A DNA stretch of 64,000 nucleotides, taken from contig JAFWDH010000022.1 in NCBI GenBank assembly GCA_017513135.1, forward strand, positions 1-64,000. The letters are read 5' to 3'. Both the position numbers and the translations under genes were made by a program. Within the stretch, counting starts at the first letter, position 1. Each line of letters opens with the position of its first letter. The notes under the pieces are model-generated. The model was not told the DNA's origin and ran no database searches. It saw nothing but the letters and a program-made list of their open reading frames with translations. Source of the stretch: Oscillospiraceae bacterium (lineage in GTDB: Bacteria > Bacillota > Clostridia > Oscillospirales > Ruminococcaceae). Positions 57,008-64,000 of the stretch are shown here, piece by piece.

Positions 57008-58225
57008 TCACTTCTCTATCTCGACAGCCCCGTATTTCCTGATACTGGAAATAAGAACGCTGTTCTCACCGAACACCTCGGTGAACTTTTCTGTAAACTC
57101 CTCAACCTCATCGTCGGGCACGAACGCTTCCGCCGTTCCGGCAAAACCTCCGCCCTGTACTCTGCAGGCGCCTCTGCCTCCCAGCAGATGTTTCGCGTAT
57201 GCGATGCTGAACGCGAGACTTCTGTTTGAAGGATCCTCAGGTGAAACGTTCTCCAGGACCTGCTGCGACGATTCCCCGGACGCGTTTATCAGCTGCAGGA
57301 AATGATCTATATCCGACGCCTTGAGGGCGTCCTTCTCTTCTTCTGCTCTGGCATCGTCACTGAAAAAGTGCATCGCGCGCATCAGCGCCCGGTCACTGAC
57401 TCTGTCCCTCAGTTCCCCCAGCCTTGAATAGAAATCGTCAGGATCCACCTCTCTCAGATACTTTCTGCCCATTGCCTCAGCCACAGACAGCATCTCCGCT
57501 GGTATCGAGGCGTACTGGTCGGTAAGCGCTGCATGGCTGCCCTTGGAATTGAGAATACAAAGAGTGTAACCGCACTCAGAGAAGTCAAAATCTATCTTCT
57601 CAACTACAGGGGACGATTCGTCCTTAAAGTCGATAAAAACAAACCCTCCGAAAGCCGATGCCATCTGATCCATAAGTCCGCACGGTTTACCGAAATGGAC
57701 ATTCTCGGCATATTTTGCCGCTTTTGCAAGCTCTTCAGCCGAAATCGCTCCGTCATTGAAAAGTCCGTTTATAATAGCCCCGACAAGCACCCCGAAACAC
57801 GCGGAACTTGACATACTTCCGCCTGCCGGAACATCTGAATCAAGCGCTGCCGTGAATCCGGCGACTTTATACCCATTAGTTTTCAGATAATCGGCGACTC
57901 CCCTGACGAAGGATTCCGAGGTCCCTTCCTGCTCCTTAACAGGAGAAAGGTCTTCAACCGATATATCAAAAGAGCTGAAACCGACTGAATCTATATGAAT
58001 AATATCGCTCCCGTTCGGCGCTGCTGCTGAAAGCATGCAGTACTCAACTGCCGCCGCCAGTACCCGTCCATGCTGATGATCTGTATGGTTTCCGCCTATC
58101 TCCACGCGTCCGGGTGCAGAAAAAAGGCGCGCAGATGATCTGTTCGCCTCAGGCAGGATCTCAGTCAATCTGCCGATCCTCTCACGGGTTATGCCGGGAA
58201 CCAGTTCTCTGCAGACGATCTCCAT
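57008..58225 (-). CDS. galK: Galactokinase-family GHMP kinase
   Basis: Predicted 405 aa. GHMP motifs: SAPGRVEIGGNHTDHQHGRV in place of the common GRVNLIGEHTDY, the ATP loop DVPAGGSMSSSACFGVLVGAI, CGLMDQMASAFGG and the C-terminal GGRGACRVQGGGFAGTAEAFV. This GGNHTDHQ variant is known among Clostridia galactokinases. It phosphorylates galactose at C1, but no galT or galE lies nearby. The 255 bases upstream hold a GCCCC/GGGGC hairpin at about 58254-58275 and no other gene. Confidence 0.88.
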   Translation of the reverse strand: MEIVCRELVPGITRERIGRLTEILPEANRSSARLFSAPGRVEIGGNHTDHQHGRVLAAAVEYCMLSAAAPNGSDIIHIDSVGFSSFDISVEDLSPVKEQEGTSESFVRGVADYLKTNGYKVAGFTAALDSDVPAGGSMSSSACFGVLVGAIINGLFNDGAISAEELAKAAKYAENVHFGKPCGLMDQMASAFGGFVFIDFKDESSPVVEKIDFDFSECGYTLCILNSKGSHAALTDQYASIPAEMLSVAEAMGRKYLREVDPDDFYSRLGELRDRVSDRALMRAMHFFSDDARAEEEKDALKASDIDHFLQLINASGESSQQVLENVSPEDPSNRSLAFSIAYAKHLLGGRGACRVQGGGFAGTAEAFVPDDEVEEFTEKFTEVFGENSVLISSIRKYGAVEIEK

Positions 58226-58432
58226 ATCTCTTTTCTCCCCTTAACAGTTATTAAGCCCCAAGCTGATACCGGGGCAGTGCCAGAAGTCATGCGCATTCAG
58301 ACATCCGAAGCAGTATCTTCCCGCCTTCTTACAGATACCGGCTCTTGCTGCGGGATCCGCGGATGCGTGAATGAACATTTGACTGACAGATACACTTTAT
58401 CATTTAGCATCCATTTTTTCCACAAACTATGA

Positions 58433-58461
58433 TTGACAAGGAGATTTTAAATACTTATAAT
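58433..58461 (+). promoter_or_regulatory. Promoter of tRNA-Gly
   Basis: TTGACA (58433-58438), exact 17-base spacer, TATAAT (58456-58461), both consensus, ending 19 bases before the tRNA. Confidence 0.92.
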
Positions 58462-58480
58462 TCTCTTTGTCATCCTAGAT

Positions 58481-58554
58481 GCGGGTGTAGTTCAATGGTA
58501 GAACGTCAGCCTTCCAAGCTGAACACGAGGGTTCGATTCCCTTCACCCGCTCCA
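58481..58554 (+). tRNA. tRNA-Gly (anticodon TCC)
   Basis: Cloverleaf: acceptor GCGGGTG/CACCCGC, D arm GTTC-AATGGTA-GAAC, anticodon stem TCAGC/GCTGA with loop CTTCCAA (TCC, reading GGA), T loop TTCGATT, encoded CCA. Confidence 0.97.
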
Positions 58555-58558
58555 TCTC

Positions 58559-58587
58559 AGCACATCTGTACGGTGTGCTTTTTTTAT
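58559..58587 (+). terminator. Terminator after tRNA-Gly
   Basis: AGCACA/TGTGCT stem (58559-58579) followed by TTTTTTAT, four bases after the CCA end. Confidence 0.85.
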
Positions 58588-58629
58588 ATCCAATAATAGG
58601 AAAAAGTCGTTTTTCAGGCGGAGTAAAAC

Positions 58630-59724
58630 ATGTTCAGGATCTTTGAAAACTGGGACGGCAGCTTCACCGTCATGCCCTTTGATCCGGCAGACAGCCTAAT
58701 CGGTCTCGTGTTCGGATTTGTATTTGTACTCCTTATGAGCATCGTTGCCGGATATGCATCGCTTTATATGACTCTTCCGGTGGTCGCTCTATATATATCT
58801 GTTCTTATAGATATGTACATACCTTCGGAAGCATCTGTCTACATATCCTATCCCTTTGCTGCATACGCCTGGGGCGGCACCTGTTATGCGATCATGGAAG
58901 CGACACGTGTCCACGGCCTGGGGCTTCTCGGACTTGCCGGATGGCTGATCATGGCCATTGCCGGTATCGTTCTTCTCATCATTCCGCTGGGTGAGCGGAC
59001 AGAATCCGAAATCATACCATTTCTTGCGGTCATCCCGCTGGGAATGCTGTGGATCGGGGCGATCCTTTACGGGCTCGCTGACGCTGAAAACGGCTATTAC
59101 AGCGTATCGTCAAACCTCTGCAAATACGCTTTCCGCATATTCGGCATCATGATGCTGGCAGGTCTGGCTTACTTTTTCTATCTGACAGCCAGGCGATCAT
59201 TTCGCACCGGATCTGCTTCAAATGCGGCCGGATCTTTTTTCAATCTACTGCTCGGCTGCGCGCTGATAGCAGGGGCGTCATTCGTCAGCAGCATAGCCGG
59301 GGATATGTATTCCGCTCTGTTTGTCCTTTTAGCTCTTGCCGCAATGTCATTCATCCTCCGCGGCAGCAAAAAGCTTTCTCTGAACGGTTATTCCGTTCTT
59401 CCGGCGGCGATATGCCTCATCGCACAGCCTTTCAGCACAGGCTCTTCCGCCGACGATATTCTTCCTCTCTCAGCAGCCGATCATATAAGAGATCTCTTCC
59501 AGACAGAGTTTTTCAGTATGCTGGCAGACAGGTTCACACTGCCGTTTCTCAGAGGTCTGGATCGCGCGGTGTCCACTCTGTTGCGGGTTCTGATCAATCT
59601 GGTCCTTAGGATATTCGATACTTCTGTTCCGTCCTTCAGCATACCGTTGCTGATAATGACACCTGTCGCTTTCATCCTTATGTGTCTTGCAGCCGGAGCC
59701 GGAAAAACAAAAAAAAGAAGGTAA
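58630..59724 (+). CDS. Multi-span membrane protein of unknown function
   Basis: Predicted 364 aa, with about eight to ten hydrophobic spans (for example LIGLVFGFVFVLLMSIVAGY, LLGLAGWLIMAIAGIVLLII, FFNLLLGCALIAGASF). A short polar N terminus FRIFENWDGSF and a basic tail AGKTKKRR suggest a cytoplasmic C terminus. An amphipathic stretch near 285-320 (LFQTEFFSMLADRFTLPFLR) lies outside the spans. No transporter motif recognised. A GGCGGAG ribosome site precedes the ATG. Monocistronic. Confidence 0.78.
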   Translation: MFRIFENWDGSFTVMPFDPADSLIGLVFGFVFVLLMSIVAGYASLYMTLPVVALYISVLIDMYIPSEASVYISYPFAAYAWGGTCYAIMEATRVHGLGLLGLAGWLIMAIAGIVLLIIPLGERTESEIIPFLAVIPLGMLWIGAILYGLADAENGYYSVSSNLCKYAFRIFGIMMLAGLAYFFYLTARRSFRTGSASNAAGSFFNLLLGCALIAGASFVSSIAGDMYSALFVLLALAAMSFILRGSKKLSLNGYSVLPAAICLIAQPFSTGSSADDILPLSAADHIRDLFQTEFFSMLADRFTLPFLRGLDRAVSTLLRVLINLVLRIFDTSVPSFSIPLLIMTPVAFILMCLAAGAGKTKKRR

Positions 59725-59729
59725 ATCCC

Positions 59730-59758
59730 GGATCCGTGATCTGATCACGGATCCTTTT
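59730..59758 (+). terminator. Terminator after the membrane protein gene
   Basis: GGATCCGTGA/TCACGGATCC stem around TCTGA, followed by TTTTAAAAGG. Confidence 0.82.
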
Positions 59759-59767
59759 AAAAGGAAA

Positions 59768-59797
59768 ACAGAAGGCTCTGAAAAAAAGCCTTCTGTC
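59768..59797 (-). terminator. Terminator after tRNA-Leu
   Basis: ACAGAAGGCT/AGCCTTCTGT stem; on the minus strand TTTTCCTTTT follows. It begins directly after the encoded CCA. Confidence 0.85.
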
Positions 59798-59882
59798 TGG
59801 TGCCGCTGACGGGGATCGAACCCGTATGCCTTTCGGCGAGGGATTTTAAGTCCCTTGCGTCTGCCAGTTCCGCCACAGCGAC
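59798..59882 (-). tRNA. tRNA-Leu (anticodon TAA)
   Basis: Class II tRNA of 85 bases on the minus strand: acceptor GTCGCTG/CAGCGGC, anticodon stem AGGGA/TCCCT with loop CTTAAAA (TAA, reading TTA/TTG), long variable arm CGCCGAAAGGCA-like, T loop TTCGATC, encoded CCA. Confidence 0.96.
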
Positions 59883-59905
59883 GATCTTTATATAAACTGC
59901 TACAG

Positions 59906-59935
59906 ATTATAGTTTTTGTGATATGACAGTGTCAA
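59906..59935 (-). promoter_or_regulatory. Promoter of tRNA-Leu
   Basis: Minus strand TTGACA (59935-59930), 18-base spacer, TATAAT (59911-59906), 23 bases before the tRNA. The rest of the 257-base gap up to deoB shows nothing else clear. Confidence 0.85.
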
Positions 59936-60105
59936 CGATTAGTACCTGCTTCTGCCGTGCGAACGGGCAGGGATCATGTCTGTTCTTTTCCCGGTACAGA
60001 CCTGAGGCAGTCCTTAATACCTCCGTCGCAGACCTGCCCAGCCGAACTCCGTATGGGCGGGATACATATTTACAGATCATTTTTAAACACCCGCTGAGTT
60101 GGTGC

Positions 60106-60111
60106 TATAAT
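60106..60111 (+). promoter_or_regulatory. -10 box of deoB
   Basis: TATAAT 28 bases before the deoB ATG. The -35 position reads TTAAAC with a 17-base spacer, so the promoter is weak or regulated. Confidence 0.5.
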
Positions 60112-60139
60112 CACTGCATTAAGATAACGGAGCAGTTTT

Positions 60140-61318
60140 ATGGGCAAGCGTGTATTCATAATAGTATGTGACAGTCTGGGGATCGGAAATGCTCCGGACG
60201 CGGATCTTTTCGGCGACCGCGGAACAAGCACGCTCAGGGCTCTGGCTTCAAGCAGCTGCTTTGATGTCCCTGAACTTGAGCGACTCGGCCTTTTCAATAT
60301 AGAAGGGGTGGATTTCAGAGAGGGATATCCTTCTGCACAGGCAAGCTATGCGCGTGCTGTCGAGCGTTCGATGGGAAAGGACTCGACGATCGGGCACTGG
60401 GAGATCTCCGGGATCATTTCCGGGCAGCCTCTTCCGACATTCCCTGACGGCTTTCCTTCCGATCTTATAGAGAAGATCGAACATGCCGTCGGAAGGAAGC
60501 TGGTGTGCAATATGCCGTACTCCGGGACCGATGCGCTGCGGGATTACGGTGAGCATCATCTGATCACCGGTGACCTTATCGCCTATACGTCTGCGGACAG
60601 CGTTTTTCAGATCGCCGCTCATGAGAGCATCGTTCCTGTGCAGGAACTGTATGAGATATGCAGGACTGTAAGGACAGTTCTCGACGAAGACCCGTCGACT
60701 GCAGCCGGACGTGTCATAGCAAGGCCTTTCCTCGGTCAGTCCTCCCGCGATTTTGCCAGGACTTCAAACAGACATGATTTTTCCCTGGTTCCCCCAAGGA
60801 AGACCATGATCGATTTCATTTCCGATGCCGGGCTGGACACAATAAGCATCGGGAAGATATGGGATCTTTTTGCAGGCAAAGGCATAAAAGAGCCTTTGTT
60901 CACCTCAAGCAACGACGACGGTATGAAAAAAGCCACGGAGACTGCCGCAAGGGATTTCAGCGGACTTTGTTTCGTCAATCTTGTCGATTTCGATACAGTC
61001 TACGGCCACAGAAGGGACATTGACGGCTACGCAAAAGCTCTGTCTGTATTTGACAGACAGCTTTCTGTACTCATCGATCGTCTGAAGAAGGATGATCTGC
61101 TCATCATCACCGCTGACCACGGATGCGACCCTTCCTATACGCTGACTACGGATCACACAAGAGAATGCGTACCGGTAATCGTCTATTCCGAAAAGTTCAA
61201 ACCGAGAGATCTCGGCACTCTGGAATCTTTTGCAGACATAGGATGCACCGTCTGCGATTACCTTGGTGTCGAATACGAACTTGACGGATCCAGTTTTCTG
61301 GAAAAACTGAAAAACTGA
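60140..61318 (+). CDS. deoB: Phosphopentomutase
   Basis: Predicted 392 aa, usual length. Alkaline-phosphatase-fold metalloenzyme that interconverts (deoxy)ribose 1- and 5-phosphate in nucleoside salvage. Visible: RVFIIVCDSLGIGNAPDAD (metal Asp), RSMGKDSTIGHWEISGI with the phosphorylated Thr, IGKIWDLFAGKGI, FVNLVDFDTVYGHRRDIDGY, and ITADHGCDPSYTLTTDHTRE with the remaining metal ligands. CGGAGCAG precedes the ATG. No other deo gene is adjacent. Confidence 0.96.
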   Translation: MGKRVFIIVCDSLGIGNAPDADLFGDRGTSTLRALASSSCFDVPELERLGLFNIEGVDFREGYPSAQASYARAVERSMGKDSTIGHWEISGIISGQPLPTFPDGFPSDLIEKIEHAVGRKLVCNMPYSGTDALRDYGEHHLITGDLIAYTSADSVFQIAAHESIVPVQELYEICRTVRTVLDEDPSTAAGRVIARPFLGQSSRDFARTSNRHDFSLVPPRKTMIDFISDAGLDTISIGKIWDLFAGKGIKEPLFTSSNDDGMKKATETAARDFSGLCFVNLVDFDTVYGHRRDIDGYAKALSVFDRQLSVLIDRLKKDDLLIITADHGCDPSYTLTTDHTRECVPVIVYSEKFKPRDLGTLESFADIGCTVCDYLGVEYELDGSSFLEKLKN

Positions 61319-61329
61319 AGGCATCTATG

Positions 61330-61371
61330 AAAAAAGAGGCGGAACGCTGTAGGCATTCCGCTTCTTTTTTA
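61330..61371. terminator. Bidirectional terminator between deoB and the acetyltransferase
   Basis: GAGGCGGAA and TTCCGCTTC form the stem around CGCTGTAGGCA, flanked by AAAAAA on the left and TTTTTT on the right, so it can work in both directions. Confidence 0.88.
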
Positions 61372-61857
61372 TGCAAAGACAAAGAACTCTTCTGTTTTCC
61401 CTGACGGGAGCTCTCTTGAAAAGCAATAGGCCCCTCCGTTTCTTTTGATGAATCTCAGAGATCTTTCATTGGAGGAATATGAACCGCAGATGACTGCATC
61501 TGCCCGTTGCTCATTTCTCGCATATTCAAGCAGAGCTTTCAGCGCTTCCGATCCGAGCCCCTGTCCGTGAAACTGAGGGAGGGTGTAGAATGCGCATTCC
61601 ATTACGTTGACAGCTCTGATTCCTCTGGTGAGCGAATTGCGGAACAGGGAAAAATTCCCTATCGTCTTTCCTTCATAAAGGACTGCAAATGCCGTTCCCG
61701 TCTGCAGATAATACGAGAACAGTTCAGACGCCGGGACAGACCTGCCCGTCCATTCACTGATATGCGGGTCTTCAGACAGTTTAATGAAATCATCCCTGTC
61801 TGTCTCTGCCCAGTTTCTGAGCATCAGTCTTCTTGTTTTTATCGTCTTTTCATCCAT
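61369..61857 (-). CDS. GNAT-family N-acetyltransferase (RimJ-like)
   Basis: Predicted 162 aa from an ATG that shares one base with the J-protein stop (TGATG). KTIKTRRLMLRNWAETDRDD is the RimJ/RimL-type opening, and QFHGQGLGSEALKALLEYARN is the acetyl-CoA loop (Q/RxxGxG/A). The C-terminal NERSLRFIKRNGGAYCFSRE fits the family. Substrate unknown; the group includes ribosomal protein N-terminal acetyltransferases. Confidence 0.85.
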   Translation of the reverse strand: MDEKTIKTRRLMLRNWAETDRDDFIKLSEDPHISEWTGRSVPASELFSYYLQTGTAFAVLYEGKTIGNFSLFRNSLTRGIRAVNVMECAFYTLPQFHGQGLGSEALKALLEYARNEQRADAVICGSYSSNERSLRFIKRNGGAYCFSRELPSGKTEEFFVFA

Positions 61858-62555
61858 CAGCAGCACAGGAAGAACCTTCCTCCGCATAACGTATTCAGCA
61901 GGCATAGACCGAGCATGACCGGATCCACGGGATACGCAGGCATGGACCTGGATCTTGAGTAATAATTCAGACTTCCGTTCTTTATACCGGACATTGCCTG
62001 CCTGTAGGTCTGATTTCCGGGGTCAAGCTCACATGCTCTCCTTATATGGTCCATCGCCGCCAGCCTGTTGCCGAGTCCCTGACTCGCACAGGCGCTGTAA
62101 TAGTACCATTCTGCGGTCCTTTCGGCAGAAGGCACCCTACCGAGCCATTGCTGTGCGTTTGAGTATGCTCCAGCGCGAAGGCTTCTGTATGCCTGTTCCA
62201 TAGGACTTGATGAAGAAGAACCTGCTGTACCCTGCGGCTGATATGAACGGTAAAAGCTGAAACCGAACGGTCCGAACTGGAAGAAGTCGTATGATCCGCC
62301 TGTGTTCCCTGTTCCGCCGCTGCCTGTCCTTCCTGCTGAGTATCCGCTGTTCGCGGAATATCCTGCTGACCTTGAAGACGGGTTTTTGATCTCCTCGTAT
62401 GCCGCATTGATCTCGTTCATACGCTGTTCAGCGGAACTGTCTCCCTGATTCAGGTCAGGGTGATACTTCTTTGCAAGGTTACGGTATGCTTTTTTTATCT
62501 CTTCATCTGTTGCGTTTCTCGGCACCCCGAGAACCTCATACGGATCACGGTACAT
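61857..62555 (-). CDS. J-domain protein with helical repeat tail
   Basis: Predicted 232 aa from the ATG at 62555 after TTGGAG. J domain at 1-65: [31 protein letters not shown] with the HPD tripeptide at 34-36. A Gly/Ser/Tyr-rich linker follows, then a TPR-like segment ([38 protein letters not shown]) and a hydrophobic Cys-containing end ([16 protein letters not shown]). It lacks the zinc finger of DnaJ and probably recruits DnaK for a special task. This architecture recurs in Clostridia beside DUF5685 genes. Confidence 0.88.
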   Translation of the reverse strand: MYRDPYEVLGVPRNATDEEIKKAYRNLAKKYHPDLNQGDSSAEQRMNEINAAYEEIKNPSSRSAGYSANSGYSAGRTGSGGTGNTGGSYDFFQFGPFGFSFYRSYQPQGTAGSSSSSPMEQAYRSLRAGAYSNAQQWLGRVPSAERTAEWYYYSACASQGLGNRLAAMDHIRRACELDPGNQTYRQAMSGIKNGSLNYYSRSRSMPAYPVDPVMLGLCLLNTLCGGRFFLCC

Positions 62556-63384
62556 CTTTTTCTCCAACCGGTCTGCTTTCAAAGTGTTTTCTGAATTCTT
62601 TTGTCATCCCGCTGTATATTATGCTTTCGATCACTGAACTGTAGCTTATGATCGGCAGAAACGTGTATATCTCAGAGATATCCCCGATAAAGAGGTCCAC
62701 GGCATTTTTCTGCCATTCGGCTGATCCCATCCCTGACTGCATCAGCGGATTATATCTGTTGTGCTTTTTATCCTCTTCCAGATCCAGAACAGCGTCCAGG
62801 AGATAAAGATATCTTCCGACAGCAGACCCGAATTCTCTGAGATGCTTTGCCCAGTAATCGTCCTGATAATAAACAAACGTCTCCCCAAGCAGAGTTCCGA
62901 AAAGATTGCACAGTCCGTCGATGTCTCCTGACTGGCTCTCTTCCATCATGGATATCCTGTCTAGTGATTCTTTGATCACGGACGCCTGTCTGGGAAGTCT
63001 TGCGGAAGCATTTCTGAACGGGCGTGAAAGGATGCGCGATGCGGTCAGTTTTACCGGATCCCTGTCGTCACGCCAGTCGTCGATCGCCTTGTAATATGCC
63101 AGAATCGTCCCGATATCCGACACATACCCCGTGAAGATATTATCACTCATCTCACGGCCGGAAAACGGATGGAGAGGACAGCTTCCTGTATGCCTTTCTG
63201 TTTGAGGCTCGTACATGGAAGTCAGGATCATCCACAGGAAGACGAGATCATAACTGAGCGACAGCGTTCCGCTCAGCAGCCCGTTTTTCCTCAGTTCGGA
63301 ACATATCCCGCAGTATACCGATCTGTATTCCGCGAAATCTTTTTCTTCCAGACTCGATCTGTCTGCTGTAAGATAACCGAACAT
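62545..63384 (-). CDS. DUF5685 family protein
   Basis: Predicted 279 aa from the ATG at 63384, after AAGGGGGA; the open frame extends 66 codons upstream through the EF-G terminator without support. Opens [20 protein letters not shown] and [20 protein letters not shown] with a CxxC pair, followed by helical segments and TGSCPLHPF. The helical fold has no membrane span. Function unknown; the J-protein gene overlaps its end by 11 bases, so the two products may act together. Confidence 0.85.
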   Translation of the reverse strand: MFGYLTADRSSLEEKDFAEYRSVYCGICSELRKNGLLSGTLSLSYDLVFLWMILTSMYEPQTERHTGSCPLHPFSGREMSDNIFTGYVSDIGTILAYYKAIDDWRDDRDPVKLTASRILSRPFRNASARLPRQASVIKESLDRISMMEESQSGDIDGLCNLFGTLLGETFVYYQDDYWAKHLREFGSAVGRYLYLLDAVLDLEEDKKHNRYNPLMQSGMGSAEWQKNAVDLFIGDISEIYTFLPIISYSSVIESIIYSGMTKEFRKHFESRPVGEKDVP

Positions 63385-63444
63385 ATCAGGAGTCCCCCTT
63401 ACCGCAAATATACCATATCTTTTTGAAAAAAGTGTTTCGGAAGA

Positions 63445-63472
63445 CAAAAACGCCGTCGTCTTGCGACGGCGG
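63445..63472 (-). terminator. Terminator after the EF-G gene
   Basis: CGCCGTCG/CGACGGCG stem (63451-63471) around TCTTG; on the minus strand TTTTTGTC follows. Twenty bases after the EF-G stop. Confidence 0.92.
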
Positions 63473-63490
63473 CGCATTTTTGTGAATGAA

Positions 63491-64000
63491 TTATTCTTCT
63501 TCCTCTTCTCTGAGGTCTGCGGCATCCGCAATGACTTTTGCTTCGAGATGGCTCGGCAGCGGATCATAACGGAGGAAATCAAGTGAGAATGTTCCTCTTC
63601 CCTGCGTAGATGATCTCATAAATGCCGTGAAGTCCTGCATCTCAGCTTCCGGTACTTCCGCTTCAACGAGCATCAGTCCGTCTTCGGAGGGGTTCATGCC
63701 GAGAACACGTCCGCGGCGCTTGGTAACTTCACTCATGATGTCTCCGGTATTGTCATTGGGGACATATGCCTTAAGTGTGCAGATAGGCTCAAGAAGTGTG
63801 GGCTTCGCCTGGGCGCATGCAGCCTTGTATGCAAGACGGGCTGCTGACTTGAAGGCGACTTCCTTTGAGTCGACGGGATGGTATTTTCCATCATACAGTG
63901 TGGCGCGGAATCCGACCATCGGGTATCCGGCGAGAACACCGTGGAGCATCGCTTCGCGGATTCCCTTTTCGACTGCGGGGATGAATTCCTTCGGAACTGT
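63491..64000 (-). CDS. fusA: Elongation factor G or EF-G-like GTPase, C-terminal 169 residues
   Basis: Partial: the frame is open to the right edge. Visible are the end of domain IV (TVPKEFIPAVEKGIREAMLHG, GYPMVGFRATLYDGKYHPVDS, EVAFKSAARLAYKAA) and domain V (LLEPICTLKAYVPNDNTGDI, MSEVTKRRGRVLGMN, MRSSTQGRGTFSLDFLRYD). The EF-G fold drives tRNA-mRNA translocation. The divergence of domain V and the lone context away from rpsL/rpsG make a second EF-G paralogue as likely as the main fusA. Confidence 0.9.
   Translation of the reverse strand, partial: TVPKEFIPAVEKGIREAMLHGVLAGYPMVGFRATLYDGKYHPVDSKEVAFKSAARLAYKAACAQAKPTLLEPICTLKAYVPNDNTGDIMSEVTKRRGRVLGMNPSEDGLMLVEAEVPEAEMQDFTAFMRSSTQGRGTFSLDFLRYDPLPSHLEAKVIADAADLREEEEE

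Noticed and set aside
1-64000. CRISPR arrays, rRNA, IS elements, riboswitches, SRP RNA
   Set aside because: No regularly spaced repeats, transposase genes, or recognisable structured RNA leaders were seen by reading. A covariance-model search would be needed to exclude small RNAs.

Overview
The window looks like a chromosome segment from a member of the class Clostridia (Bacillota) with an integrated phage-like element at its left end. Gene content and order point there: a mraZ-rsmH-ftsL-PBP-murE-murF-mraY-ftsW-murG-ftsQ-ftsZ division cluster, a ylxM-ffh-rpsP-khpA-rimM-trmD operon, a priA-def-fmt-rsmB-rlmN-PP2C-PASTA kinase-rsgA operon, a scpA-scpB-ytfJ operon, remA and YlxM. AGGAGG-type ribosome sites and TTGACA/TATAAT promoters agree. 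The genus cannot be fixed by reading; a ytfJ (GerW) homologue and a SpoVD-like PBP hint at a sporulating ancestry.

Region 1 (1 to about 9,916) is the integrase end of a prophage or phage-derived element. A tyrosine integrase and a CI-like repressor read rightward. The early region reads leftward as a tightly overlapping chain: a Cro-like regulator, small proteins, a DUF669-like protein with an SSB-like acidic tail, an HNH protein, a PAPS-reductase-like protein, a replication initiator-like protein, a DnaB-type helicase, a RusA resolvase and several Cys-rich zinc-ribbon proteins. Structural genes, if present, lie beyond the left edge. A divergent promoter with repeated CTTCCGTA and CTTAAG elements separates the two transcription directions. 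The element ends next to a tRNA-Pro gene, a likely attachment site.

Region 2 (9,917-25,480) starts with tRNA-Gln and tRNA-Pro, a PC4-like ssDNA-binding protein and an HD-domain protein. The division and wall cluster follows, read leftward from one strong promoter at about 25,390. It ends with ftsZ and a long DivIVA-like coiled-coil protein.

Region 3 (25,480-45,350) is a run of leftward housekeeping operons: uvrC, rsmD and coaD; HPr; the SRP, ribosomal protein S16 and tRNA/rRNA maturation operon; the translation, kinase and phosphatase operon; and yicC-remA-gmk-rpoZ leading into priA. The PASTA kinase carries a large, unusual extracellular C-terminal extension.

Region 4 (45,400-64,000) holds a biotin-dependent carboxyltransferase trio resembling the transcarboxylase subunits, a GH13 glucosidase with an extra N-terminal domain, rluB-like and scpAB genes, rpmB, a detached murD between a galactokinase and a methionine gamma-lyase-like gene, tRNA-Gly and tRNA-Leu, a membrane protein of unknown function, deoB, and a DUF5685-J protein-acetyltransferase trio. 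The 3' end of an elongation-factor-G gene closes the window.

I found no CRISPR array, rRNA gene, IS element or obvious defence system. The points most worth a second look are the kinase extension, the repeated operator elements and phased integrase-side repeats of the prophage, its PAPS-reductase-like gene, the transcarboxylase-like trio, and the atypical substrate motif of MurE.
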